DNA from: Gadus chalcogrammus
Lineage: Eukaryota > Chordata > Actinopteri > Gadiformes > Gadidae
Direction of reading: 5' to 3'
DNA: 64,000 bases
Assembly (NCBI RefSeq): GCF_026213295.1
Contig: NC_079415.1
Location: 19,400,237-19,464,236, forward strand
Both the position numbers and the translations under genes were made by a program. The notes under the pieces were generated by a model. It was not told the DNA's origin, did no database searches, and worked only from the letters and a program-made list of their open reading frames with translations. Each line of letters begins with the position of its first letter. The first letter of the stretch is position 1. Of this stretch, positions 55,291-64,000 are shown one piece after another.

Positions 55291-56946
55291 CGGTACGGCC
55301 ACACCAAACGCGTTACTCGCGTTAGGGGCGTCAAAATTCGGCATTTTTGCATAGGGAACCATTGGTATAGGCGCGTAGACGCGTTGCATGCGATGAAGCG
55401 TCGCGTTAGGGGCGTTAGGCGCGTCAGACGCACGTAATTACGCACGTAAACGCAGTAACGCGCCCAACGCGCCAACGCGGAGTTCAGAAATCTGAACTTT
55501 CAACGCTCCAACGCGTGACGCTTGGCCGCGATAGCCAATCAGCGTTGAGCTTGACCCGACGTCACTGGCAGAGAGTAGTGAGCTTGGACAGAAGCATACG
55601 GCCGACATCTTTCTTTATTCTGGGTGGAAATAGTAACATAGTTACGCTATTAAATGCGTTTATGGAAACATTTTTAGCGAGAAATGTGCATTTTACTTTC
55701 ATAATGTTCGCTCGGTGAATGTGAAGGATGTTTGGTTTGATAGTTATGACGAAGAGGGAACGCTCCGTTCACTTGCATGGACAGAGTCTCTGGATGCTAA
55801 GCAACCTCAATGTCTTGGCGGACTATTTCTCTGCTGATCAACACTACGAATGCTGGAAACACACCAGACACACCATGTGAAGTTATTTAACCCGATTATT
55901 GTTATTTATATCAGATATTATTTAATCTAACCCGATCTTCACCCTGCTACCCTTTGGCAGGCGCTACCGGGCCACCACAGCCCGCACCTCCAGACTGCAG
56001 AACAGTTTCATCCCCAGGGCCATCACAGAACTTAATAATCACACTACACTCCTACCCTCCACCCAGCACAACTGCACTTTTGTTAGTGGTTGCACAAACA
56101 AATTTCGTTGTGTATCCAATGCACAATGACAAATAAAGTCAATTCTATTCTATTCTATTCTAAACTCTTCACCCAAACACGGCGGCGTTTGGGTTTCCTA
56201 CCTCGGACTCCAGCGCAGCCACGGCCGACAACTATCTTTATTCTGGGTGGAAATAGTGACATAGTTACGCCATTAAATGCGTTTATGGAAACATTTTTAG
56301 CGAGAAATGTGCATTTTACTTTCATAATGTTCGCTCGGTGAATGTGAAGGATGTTTGGTTTGATAGTTATGACGAAGAGGGAACGCTCCGTTCCATTGCA
56401 TGGACTGAGTGTCTGGATGCTAAGCAACCTCAACGTCTTAGCGGACTATTTCTCTGCTGATCAATACTACGAATGCTGGAAACACACCAGACACACCATG
56501 TGAAGTTATTTAACCCGATTATTGTTATTTATATCAGAGATTATTTAATCTAACCCGATCTAAGCTCTATCACCCAAACACGGCGGCGTTTGGGGTTCCT
56601 ACCTCGGACTCCAGCGCAGCCACGGCCGACAACTATCTTTATTCTGGGTGGAAATAGTAACATAGTTACGCCATTAAATGCGTTTATGGAAACATTTTTA
56701 GCGAGAAATGTGCATTTTACTTTCATAATGTTCGCTCGTGAATGTGAAGGCTGTTTGGTTTGATAGTTATGACGAAGAGGGAACGCTCCGTTCACTTGCA
56801 TGGACATGGACTCATCTAGCTGCGTTGGCGCGTTGACGCGTTGGAAGCGTTGAACCGAGTAACCACCCCACAATGATCAAGCGTCAGGTTAGGCGCGTTA
56901 CTCGCGTTATCCAACGCGAGTAACGCGTTTGGTGTGGCCGCACCGT
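55291..56946. mobile_element. Harbinger MITE, inverted orientation, internally repeated
   Basis: Runs from TACGGCCACACCAAACGCG to GCGTTTGGTGTGGCCGCAC. Its body occurs about three times in tandem (landmark GAATGTGAAGG near 55719, 56340 and 56742), in the opposite orientation to the 416-bp array. A LINE tail is inserted near 55935-56160. Confidence 0.65.
55935..56160 (+). mobile_element. LINE 3' tail insertion
   Basis: About 225 bp encode the end of a LINE reverse transcriptase (LPFGRRYRATTARTSRLQNS), then a 3' UTR with GACAAATAAAG and an ATTCT repeat tail. Severely 5'-truncated. Confidence 0.78.
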
Positions 56947-57142
56947 AAAAAGTTCAATTTTTTGAACTGTTGAAATATACGCGCGTAAATATACGCGCCT
57001 CATACGCGGCTAACACGGGTAAAATGTTGCTTTAGCGCATGTAACGCGTGTACGCGTCTCATACGCGCGTAAACCAATGGTTCCCTATGGAAAAATTGAC
57101 GATTTTATACGCGAGGTACGCGTTTGGTGTAACCGTACCTTT
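56947..57142. mobile_element. Harbinger end fragment
   Basis: Only the MADF-side terminus of the TACGCG subfamily is present, ending GCGTTTGGTGTAACCGTAC. Confidence 0.55.
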
Positions 57143-57957
57143 ACGCTCCTACACGTGACTCATAGACGCGATAGCCAATCAGCGTTGAGCTTGACCCGAT
57201 GTCACTGGCAGAGAGACGGAGCCGAGGACGCACAGAAGCAGAAACAACATGGACGACCAAGTCATAGTTTCAGTGTGTGCTGAAACGATGAGGAGGTGGT
57301 GAAACTCACCCAGCTGTGAGCGCCTACGGAGGATTTCATGCACTAGAGTTTAGATTCTCTAACCGAGCCCGAGCCCGAGGCGACCCGCAGGCCGGGTTGG
57401 GCCACGAAGCAAGACTCCTCCGCTGCGCGTCGGTGTCCTGTTCGCCCTGTCGGGGCTTATTTTCCCGATAATGACCGGCGTTCTATACATTATCCCTTAC
57501 ATATATATTCAGCAGAGAAGGCCTAAGTAACAAATGTGTACAAAGTTACACATGTATTAAAAAAAATGTGGGGTTGAAATCGGGCTCGGGCTCATAATTA
57601 CAGTTAATGTGTCGGGCCGGGCGGGGCTCGGACAGAACGTGCAGGGGCTCGGGCCTGGTCAGGCTTGATTTTCTGGGCCCGTTCATGCTCTATCATGCAC
57701 CCAAACACTGCGGCGTTAGGGTTTCCTACTCTCCTCGAACTCCCACAACAAATACAGCGCAGCGATGGTGGTGATCTCAGCCATGTTTGTGGAGCAAAAG
57801 AAAAGTAGCGGGGTAAAATTTGTTTTCGGCGGGCTCATCTGACTGCGTAGCCGTGTTAGGCGCGTTTAACCATTTTTGTGACACACAATGATCAAGCGTC
57901 AGGTTAGGCGCGTTACGCGCAAAATCTTACGCGCGTAACGCGTTCAGTGTGGCCGTA
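57143..57957. mobile_element. Harbinger deletion derivative keeping both gene starts
   Basis: From the left, a MADF start (MDDQVIVSVCAET, ATG at 57249) is fused directly to the middle of the transposase first exon in the opposite direction (VHEI...RRRSQLGEFHHLL, minus). The transposase start lies near 57770. Everything between was deleted. The right terminus is CGCGTTCAGTGTGGCCGTAC. A hAT MITE is inserted in it. Confidence 0.65.
57344..57692. mobile_element. Short hAT MITE
   Basis: Ends TAGAG and CTCTA with an 8-bp duplication TCATGCAC (57336-57343 and 57693-57700). The interior has AACCGAGCCCGAGCCCGAGG and GGGCCC blocks. The flanking transposase sequence is continuous across the empty site. 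Confidence 0.8.
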
Positions 57958-58097
57958 CCTTCAAATTCTGAGACTCGTAGCAGCAGATTCCAGCAGTTGT
58001 AACGATGGAATTGTGCTCGCTCAATAAAATGCTCATTGAAAATAGCCATCTATATAATTTCATTTGTGAGGAAATATTTCACAGATGTGCAACTTCT

Positions 58098-58421
58098 GAT
58101 GCATTAGTTCACATTTGGGTTCACGACTGCACAATGACTGCGCTGCAATGATTGTAGCAAAAGTGTCAAGTGCATGACTCTTTGAAGTTGTGATAAACAG
58201 AATAGGATTTATGCATCTGTAACAAAGGACTTGTGAACTCGTAGCCCCTATTTTGTGTTAACACTAGTTGAAAAAATATTTACGACTTCAAATTTACTGT
58301 TACACATTTGTGTCATAGTGTACACATGCAATATAAATATTTACGACTTCAAATTTACTGTTACCCATTTGCAACTTTAGTTTACGCATGCTAAAGACTT
58401 TTGCTACAATAATACCTTCAT
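58098..58421. repeat. Right arm of the 22-kb inverted pair
   Basis: Inverted partner of 36481-36822, ending AATACCTTCAT. It contains an internal partial duplication of the ATTTACGACTTCAAATTTAC block (about 58278 and 58338). Confidence 0.7.
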
Positions 58422-58427
58422 GGGTCT

Positions 58428-59335
58428 CTGTGTTGTAACATCCTCAATGGCACTGTGCATTGTCTAGTGCTCCCTGTTGTGTAATGTTGCTGTATCTAAC
58501 ATCTGTAAATTATGCTTTAAATGCTACAGCAGGGAGCACCGTTAGAGAGTGGAACCATGCTGCCAATTTATAGTAAAATACTATGTAATGCAATGGTTCA
58601 ATCTGTGAGTGGTTTCTGACCGAACGGCAGTACCACACTAACCCTTCTACTCCAAATGCGATGTCAACAGCATCTTTCTTTTTGAATGCTTTGCTAGGCA
58701 GAAGGTTTTTCGCAGGGCTGCTGAGTTTCAGACATTTTGAAAGATGTCCACTCAGTTGTGAGTTGTTTGTGATTCTGCACAGGTTAAATTGTGCATTCTT
58801 CTACCTTCTACATTATATTGCTCGTTAAATTGCTTGAGATGACATGCGTGACAAAATTGACCTTTTTTAAAGCATATCATCACAGCTCTGCAAATATAAT
58901 GTCCATTATAATTGACCTCAGATTATGCCAGAGGCCACACTGCCTCCTTATGCCTAGGATGGTTGGTCCTGATGACGGACCAACCATCCTAGACTTAAGA
59001 ACCACTGGGCCCAGTACCTTCAGAGAACATGAAGCCACCGCTCCAACACAGATGTCACCCTTGTTTTACTTAACCTTTATGATTTGTCCGTATATAAATA
59101 AAGGCATTTATGACAGTACCCCCTTTTGGTGGAGTCTATTACAAATAGACCTTCAAGTTGATTTGATTCCATTGTATGAAAGAAGAGATGAATAAGCATT
59201 ATAGCTCAAAAGGGGAATCATCCAAGGCCACCATAATTAAGTAATGTGCTTCCAACATCATTTATAATAACACAACACTCACAAACACAGACAGGTTTTT
59301 CTTGACTATAATAAAACTGCAACGCTGGGAGAAAC
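58428..59335. other. Intergenic region upstream of LMAN2L
   Basis: No gene is seen. The only notable structure is a perfect 16-bp hairpin at 58954-58992. Confidence 0.5.
58954..58992. other. Perfect 16-bp hairpin with 7-nt loop
   Basis: Arms CTAGGATGGTTGGTCC (58954-58969) and its exact complement (58977-58992). Confidence 0.85.
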
Positions 59336-59477
59336 GAGCCAATGGTAGTCGGCCATGTATCGCCACAAGCCAATAGGAAGGAGATACCTCCTAGGGGGAG
59401 GATCCCGCCGCACAATGGCTGATACCAGCAAGCCAATAGGAAGGAGAGCTGGTCTAGTGGGAGGAGCCCGCCGCACC
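59336..59477 (+). promoter_or_regulatory. LMAN2L promoter/5' UTR with repeated CCAAT boxes
   Basis: Three CCAAT motifs occur near 59338, 59370 and 59433. The last two lie in a 63-bp direct duplication (59366-59428 and 59429-59491) that also carries the start codon context. A TATA box is not obvious. Confidence 0.55.
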
Positions 59478-59491
59478 ATGGCTGCTACCAG
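59366..59491 (+). repeat. 63-bp tandem duplication over the LMAN2L start codon
   Basis: Two units, about 80 percent alike, share AAGCCAATAGGAAGGAGA and CCCGCCGCAC. Unit one ends in ATGGCTGATACCAG and unit two in ATGGCTGCTACCAG, so the start codon itself is duplicated in frame. Confidence 0.85.
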
Positions 59492-62400
59492 CAACCAAAA
59501 TTTATTCGGAAGGAACCTATCTTGGGTTTTGTATACACGATTTAATATGGATTTCAAATCGTACTGGACGTTTGTGTTCATTATCGTTGCTTTAAGCCAA
59601 TCATTTGCCAACGACGACGATCATCATGAAATGGAAGAGTTCCTGAAGAGGGAATATTCGCTATCGAAGCCTTATCAAGGTATTGTAACAACACCGGGTC
59701 TCAATGTGTGAAGGCAATGAGGCTGGACCTTCGAGATTGTTACAAATGCTCGGACATACCTATAATGACAGAATATTATTCTTATATATAAATGAACATA
59801 TTATATATCTACCTTCATTGATCAAATACAAAGTATTCCAGTGTCTTATCCGTAAATAATACATGAAAACGTTTGGACCTATCTATCCATCTGTCTAGCT
59901 GTTTAGCTATCTACTTAAAAACGATTTGACTCTCGATCTATCTGTACATTGACACGTTTATATCTAGATCAATCCACTATCTATATATCAATCCAGCTCT
60001 ATACTTTAAAACGGTTGCACATCTATCTAATTCTTTCTAATGTCCTTTATGCATAGCCTGTGACTGACTAAATAACAAGGTACTCCACGGATATCTTGGT
60101 CCCATGTTTCTGCTTTCCATGTGCCCAGGTGTTGGCTCCTCAGGCTCCTCCCACTGGGAGTTGATGGGTGATTCCATGGTAACCACAGAGCAGGTGCGCC
60201 TCACCTCAGACATGCAAAGCAGACAGGGGGCAGTGTGGAGCCGAATCGTAAGTACACCTGGGGAGTGTCCACCTCATTTCTGTACTTACTTAGAATTGGA
60301 GTCTCCTATTCACCCCAACTGTCTTATTTAGCCATGCCATCTGAAAGACTGGGAAATGCAGGTGCATTTTAAAATCCATGGCCAAGGCAAGAAGAACCTG
60401 AATGGAGATGGAATGGCTATTTGGTACACCAAAGAACGGATGCAGAAAGGTAGACCTTTGTGTTGTTTGAGCTGCTGCTGTGACTTATACAATACCAAAT
60501 GTATTGCAAAGAAAATACATTCTGCTCCTTCTCTAGGTCCTGTCTTTGGAAATAAAGATAACTTCACTGGCCTGGGTGTGTTTGTGGATACTTATCCAAA
60601 CGAAGAGAAGCAGCTGGAGGTACGTAGCAATAGGATGATGAACATTGGATTTATAAAACAGCCTGGTGAGATATTACTTACGGCTACTTAAGAATGGGGT
60701 TTCATCTCTTTCTATTTGCATGGAGTTTGGGTCAGAGTGGACTCAATTAGATAATATACCATTTCTGTGCGTTAAATTAACATTCTTATTAACGTTCTGC
60801 TCTTTTCTTGATGCTGGATTATTAAATAAACATCTGCCTAATTCAGATATTTGATCCCAGTGAGATATTGTGAAAAGGCATCAATGTTCTCTCAGTGAGA
60901 TGTAAAGGGTCCTCTCTTTGTGATTTCCTTTGTGCCCCTCACCTCCATGGAGACAGGCACAGAAGAAGAGATACAGTCCTCGCACACAGGTGATTTATTT
61001 TCCAATATATATAACATGTTCACTGTATTCATATCAAAGCCCGATATATATATATATATATATATATAACCCTCCAAACTTCTTTCGAATGTATGAACCT
61101 TGAACTCTGACCCCAAGAGGATCTTTCCCTTCGTGCTGGCCATGGTCGGGAATGGCAGTGTGGGCTACGACCATGAGAGGGACGGTCGGCCCACTGAGCT
61201 GGGGGGCTGCAACGCCATGGTGCGGAACCTCAAACATGACACCTTCCTTTTCATCCGCTACATCCGCCGCAGACTCACGGTAAGAGATCGCAGTAAGAGA
61301 TCGCAGTAAGAGGTCACAGTAAGGTATCACGGTAAGAGATCACGGTAAGAGGTCACAGTTAAAGGTCACACTAAGAGATCACGCTAAGAGATCACGCTAA
61401 GAGATCACTCTAACAGATCACACTTAGAGGTCACGCTAAGAGGTCACGTGTCAGAGGTCACGTGTCAGAGGCCAGTTGTAAAATGTGATCACAAACGTGA
61501 TCACTCAAGCTCGTTGAGTAGCATTTCATAATGTGATGTTCCTGTTGTGACATCCCAGGTGTGAGTGTCCACTGACTGGAAGGAGGTATAGTAGGGGGAC
61601 TGGAGCTGAGCTCCCACTTGTGAAGTCACAAAGGTCTTTGAGACACCCTGGGGTTAAAATAGGGTCCTTTTTTAGATGTAACACCTTCATAAGAAGTTTG
61701 AAATTGTAACTGATGACTTTTATTGTTTGATTTGGTTTTATTTGATAAAACTAACCGAAATATCAGAAATGTTAGCAATTGAAACTCACAGCTCACAACC
61801 ATAACCAAAATTAAACTCAACCAACAACAGAAATAAGAACTAGGAAGTTCTCAAACTGGACAATTGAACAACATAAAGAACCTGTTGTACTTAATACTCA
61901 ACAGAACAGCTGGAGTACTCGTGGTGGAGCTGGTTGAAACGATCCATAGAGGTGTGTAACGCTCCTCTGATCCCCAGGTCATGATAGACATCGATGGGCA
62001 GCATGAGTGGAGGGACTGCCTGGACGTCCCGGGGGTCAAACTTCCTAAAGGCTACTACTTCGGAGCCTCATCTATCACCGGAGACCTCTCAGGTAAAAAA
62101 TAGAGCATCAAATGATAGGGGAAGGAACCCTGAAACTCATTTTTGTTTTCTTCAAATGTCCATATGCAGGTTTTTTAACATGTAGAGGGGAAACCCTCAT
62201 CAAAATATAACACCTTACACCTTTTCTCGAAGCCCGGTCCCGGAAGCCCTTCTGCTTGTGCAGGAATATTCATGTGATTCATACAAAGCATATAGGGTTG
62301 CTGATTTTGAAGATTGAATGCTCGAATGCGCCAATAACATCTCTAATGAACAGTTGATAGCCGGGTGTCTGAAGTTTCTAGCGAACAGTCCATAGTCGGA

Positions 62401-64000
62401 TGGCTGAACTCACTAATGAACAGTCCATAGCCGGGTGGCCGGAATCTCTAGTAAACAGTCCATTGCCGGGTGGCTGACGTCTCCAGTGAACAGTCCATAG
62501 CCACGTGGCTGAAGTCTCTAGTGAACAGCCCGTAGCCGGGTGGCTGAAGTCTTTAGTGAACAGTACATAGCCGGGTGGCTGAAGTCTCTAGTGAACAGCC
62601 CGTAGCCGGGTGGCTGAAGTCTTTAGTGAACAGTCCATAGCCGGGTGGCTGAAGTCTCTAGTAAACAGTCAATAGCCAGCTGGCTGAAGTCTCTATTGAA
62701 CAGTCCATAGCCGGGTGGCTGAAGTCTCTAGTGAACATCCAAAGCCGGGTGGCTGAAGTCTCTAGTAAATAGTCCATAGCAGGTTGACTGAAGTCTCTAG
62801 TGAACAGTCCATAGGGGTGGCTGAAGTCTCTAGTGAACAGTCCATTTGGGAATGGCCGAAGTCTTTAATGATTTCCAATGCTTGGCTTGCACATCATTTC
62901 AAGTCACCCATTTGTTTTGATGCATCCTGTTTCGGCAGACCTGTGGTGTCAACATGGGGACTTTGTCATCATGCTATTGATCACCTATCAAATGTTATTA
63001 TAGGTAGGTAGACAGACAGACAGACAGTCAGACAGTCAGTCAGTCAGTCAGTCAGTCAGTCAGTCAGTCAGTCAGTCAGTCAGTCAGTCAGTCAGTCAGT
63101 CAGTCAGTCATTTGATTGTGTTACTTGGCTTCACACAACATATTAAACAACAGGCACTAAACACAACGGCATGTACTAAAACCAGTAGAATTAACAGTTG
63201 CTGCATTAATAAAACCATTACTGGTTCAAGGCCCTTATGACACCCAGTGTATCAATGTGGTGTCTCGTCAGACAATCACGACGTGTTGTCACTGAAACTC
63301 TACCAACTGACGGTGTTGCGGAGTAAAAAGGAGGAGGAGGAAGAGGCGGAGGAGATCACCATACCCAGTGTGGACAACCTGGAGCAGATCCTGAGTAAGC
63401 AAATCCTACTTAAGAACTACTTGGAGAAATCAACGAAATGCAAACAGCAATTTGCAGCATTGGCCTCCTTATAATAATGTCACCTTCGCATCCGTCGTTG
63501 AGTCACTCTGGTGCTTCTGACGTCTGCTGTCTTCTTTGCTCTTTACGCTTCTCTCTTCTTTTTGCTCTTTACGCTTCTCTACTCTTCTCTTTACTGTTGT
63601 GTGCATTGATGCATTGATCCAAAGCGAAAATCTGGGATATTTAGATTTGATTTTAAATACCTCATAAATCAGCAGGTAGAAGGTGTTAGGACATCTTTAG
63701 TGAACACCACCAATGCCTAAAATTGACCTGTAGGTCAATTTTAGGCATTGGTGGTTCAAACCCCAAACTTTTGGGCTTGTTTTCATCAGACTGCCCTACA
63801 CCCATGTCCCCTAACGCTCTGGCCTTTCCTTCCCTCTCCGTCTCCCGCTGTCCCCTGTTCTCCCTCCTGTCCTCAGGGGGGGAGATGGAGGAAGGGATGA
63901 GCGGGGTGGCCATCTTCTTCACGGTGCTGTTCTGTATGCTGGGCTTCTTCATGCTGGTCGTGGTGGGCCTGGTGGTCTACAGCCACTGGAACGAGAACCG
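59478..64000 (+). CDS. lman2l: LMAN2L-like L-type lectin cargo receptor, 8 coding exons seen, 3' end outside
   Basis: Exons: 59478-59679, 60129-60247, 60332-60449, 60537-60619, 61118-61279, 61978-62092, 63272-63394 and 63877 to the edge. All have GT-AG borders and matching phases. A signal peptide (WTFVFIIVALSQSFA) precedes EFLKREYSLSKPYQG. The lectin domain has GQGKKNLNGDGMAIWYT, GLGVFVDTYPNEEKQ with the Ca/sugar-binding Asp and Asn, YDHERDGRPTELGGC, WRDCLDVPGV and YYFGASSITGDLSDNHD. A Glu-rich stalk and one transmembrane helix (AIFFTVLFCMLGFFMLVVVG) follow. The family binds high-mannose glycoproteins in the ER, Golgi and intermediate compartment. DGRPTELGGC and the exon 6 sequence favour LMAN2L over LMAN2. 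The start MAAT matches the human protein, but two upstream in-frame ATGs (59355, 59415) are open. The cytosolic tail, expected to end in an ER-exit motif, is beyond the window. Confidence 0.92.
61042..61070 (+). repeat. TA microsatellite in LMAN2L intron 4
   Basis: About 13 TA units, 50 bp before the exon 5 acceptor. Confidence 0.9.
61280..61480 (+). repeat. Minisatellite starting at the exon 5 splice donor
   Basis: Units of about 13 bp (GTAAGAGATCACG type) begin exactly at the donor. At least five later units keep GTAAG, near 61293, 61306, 61319, 61332 and 61345. Further units have decayed to CTAAGAGATCACG. About 15 units in all. Confidence 0.88.
62340..62870 (+). repeat. Minisatellite in LMAN2L intron 6, period about 37 bp
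   Basis: About 14 imperfect units of the pattern AGTGAACAGTCCATAGCC then GGGTGGCTGAAGTCTCT. Units differ by point changes and small indels. No gene or CRISPR features accompany it. Confidence 0.92.
63004..63110 (+). repeat. CAGT/CAGA microsatellite
   Basis: A few AGAC units followed by about 19 CAGT units, in LMAN2L intron 6. Confidence 0.95.
63706..63755. other. 24-bp perfect palindrome in LMAN2L intron 7
   Basis: Arms 63706-63729 and 63732-63755 are exact complements with a 2-nt centre. The left arm reads ACCACCAATGCCTAAAATTG and then ACCT. It could be a minimal transposon remnant or a hairpin-RNA precursor; nothing decides between these. Confidence 0.85.

Noticed and set aside
62340..62870. 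CRISPR-like array of about 37-bp repeats
   Set aside because: The units are contiguous with no spacers, are imperfect, and lie in an animal intron. This is a minisatellite.
59478..64000. LMAN2 (VIP36) instead of LMAN2L
   Set aside because: DHERDGRPTELGGC, GQHEWRDC and SSITGDLSDNHDV match LMAN2L better than LMAN2 from memory. The call would need a tree to be final.

Overview
The window is animal genomic DNA and most likely from a teleost fish. It has intron-containing genes with GT-AG splice sites and vertebrate orthologues. It also has a dense mix of transposons typical of fish: Rex1/L2-like LINEs, tRNA-derived SINEs, PIF/Harbinger, hAT, TTAA-target elements and small LTR elements. No bacterial or phage-style organisation is present. 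All exon models were built by hand from splice motifs, reading phase and family knowledge. No alignment or search was run.

Three host genes can be supported. (1) A three-exon gene on the minus strand (1876-9998) encodes an unrecognised small type I membrane protein. Its promoter and signal-peptide exon are tandemly duplicated. Its 7.3-kb intron is mostly one nested transposon stack. (2) A complete four-exon MTFP1 gene (mitochondrial fission process protein 1) lies on the minus strand at 11870-15880. A TTAA-flanked transposon sits 148 bp upstream of its start codon. (3) A plus-strand lectin cargo-receptor gene of the LMAN2L/VIP36 family starts at 59478 and runs off the right edge within its eighth coding exon.

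Between about 16 kb and 58.4 kb I see no host gene, only mobile DNA. At 16-35 kb there are hAT and TTAA elements, a DIRS-like remnant, degenerate LINEs, and three Harbinger-type families (called G, H and P here; G and H carry MADF-gene exons). At 36.5-58.4 kb a pair of inverted arms brackets about 22 kb. Inside it sits a Harbinger element that carries an intact transposase and a frameshifted MADF/BESS partner. A LINE is inserted in that Harbinger element. The LINE is split in turn by a gag-only LTR retrotransposon and by a TTAA element that carries a broken P2X7-C-terminal-like gene. The rest of the interval is an array of deletion derivatives (MITEs) of the same Harbinger family, themselves hit by a foldback element, a solo LTR, a LINE tail and a hAT MITE.

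Many insertions are supported by target-site duplications, and several by the reading frame or sequence of an uninterrupted copy elsewhere in the window. The order of events can therefore be reconstructed. The most unusual content is the gag-only LTR element with a minisatellite where pol would be, the P2X7-domain TTAA element, the MITEs that keep a complete MADF first exon with splice donor, and the repeats placed exactly on start codons or splice donors of host genes.
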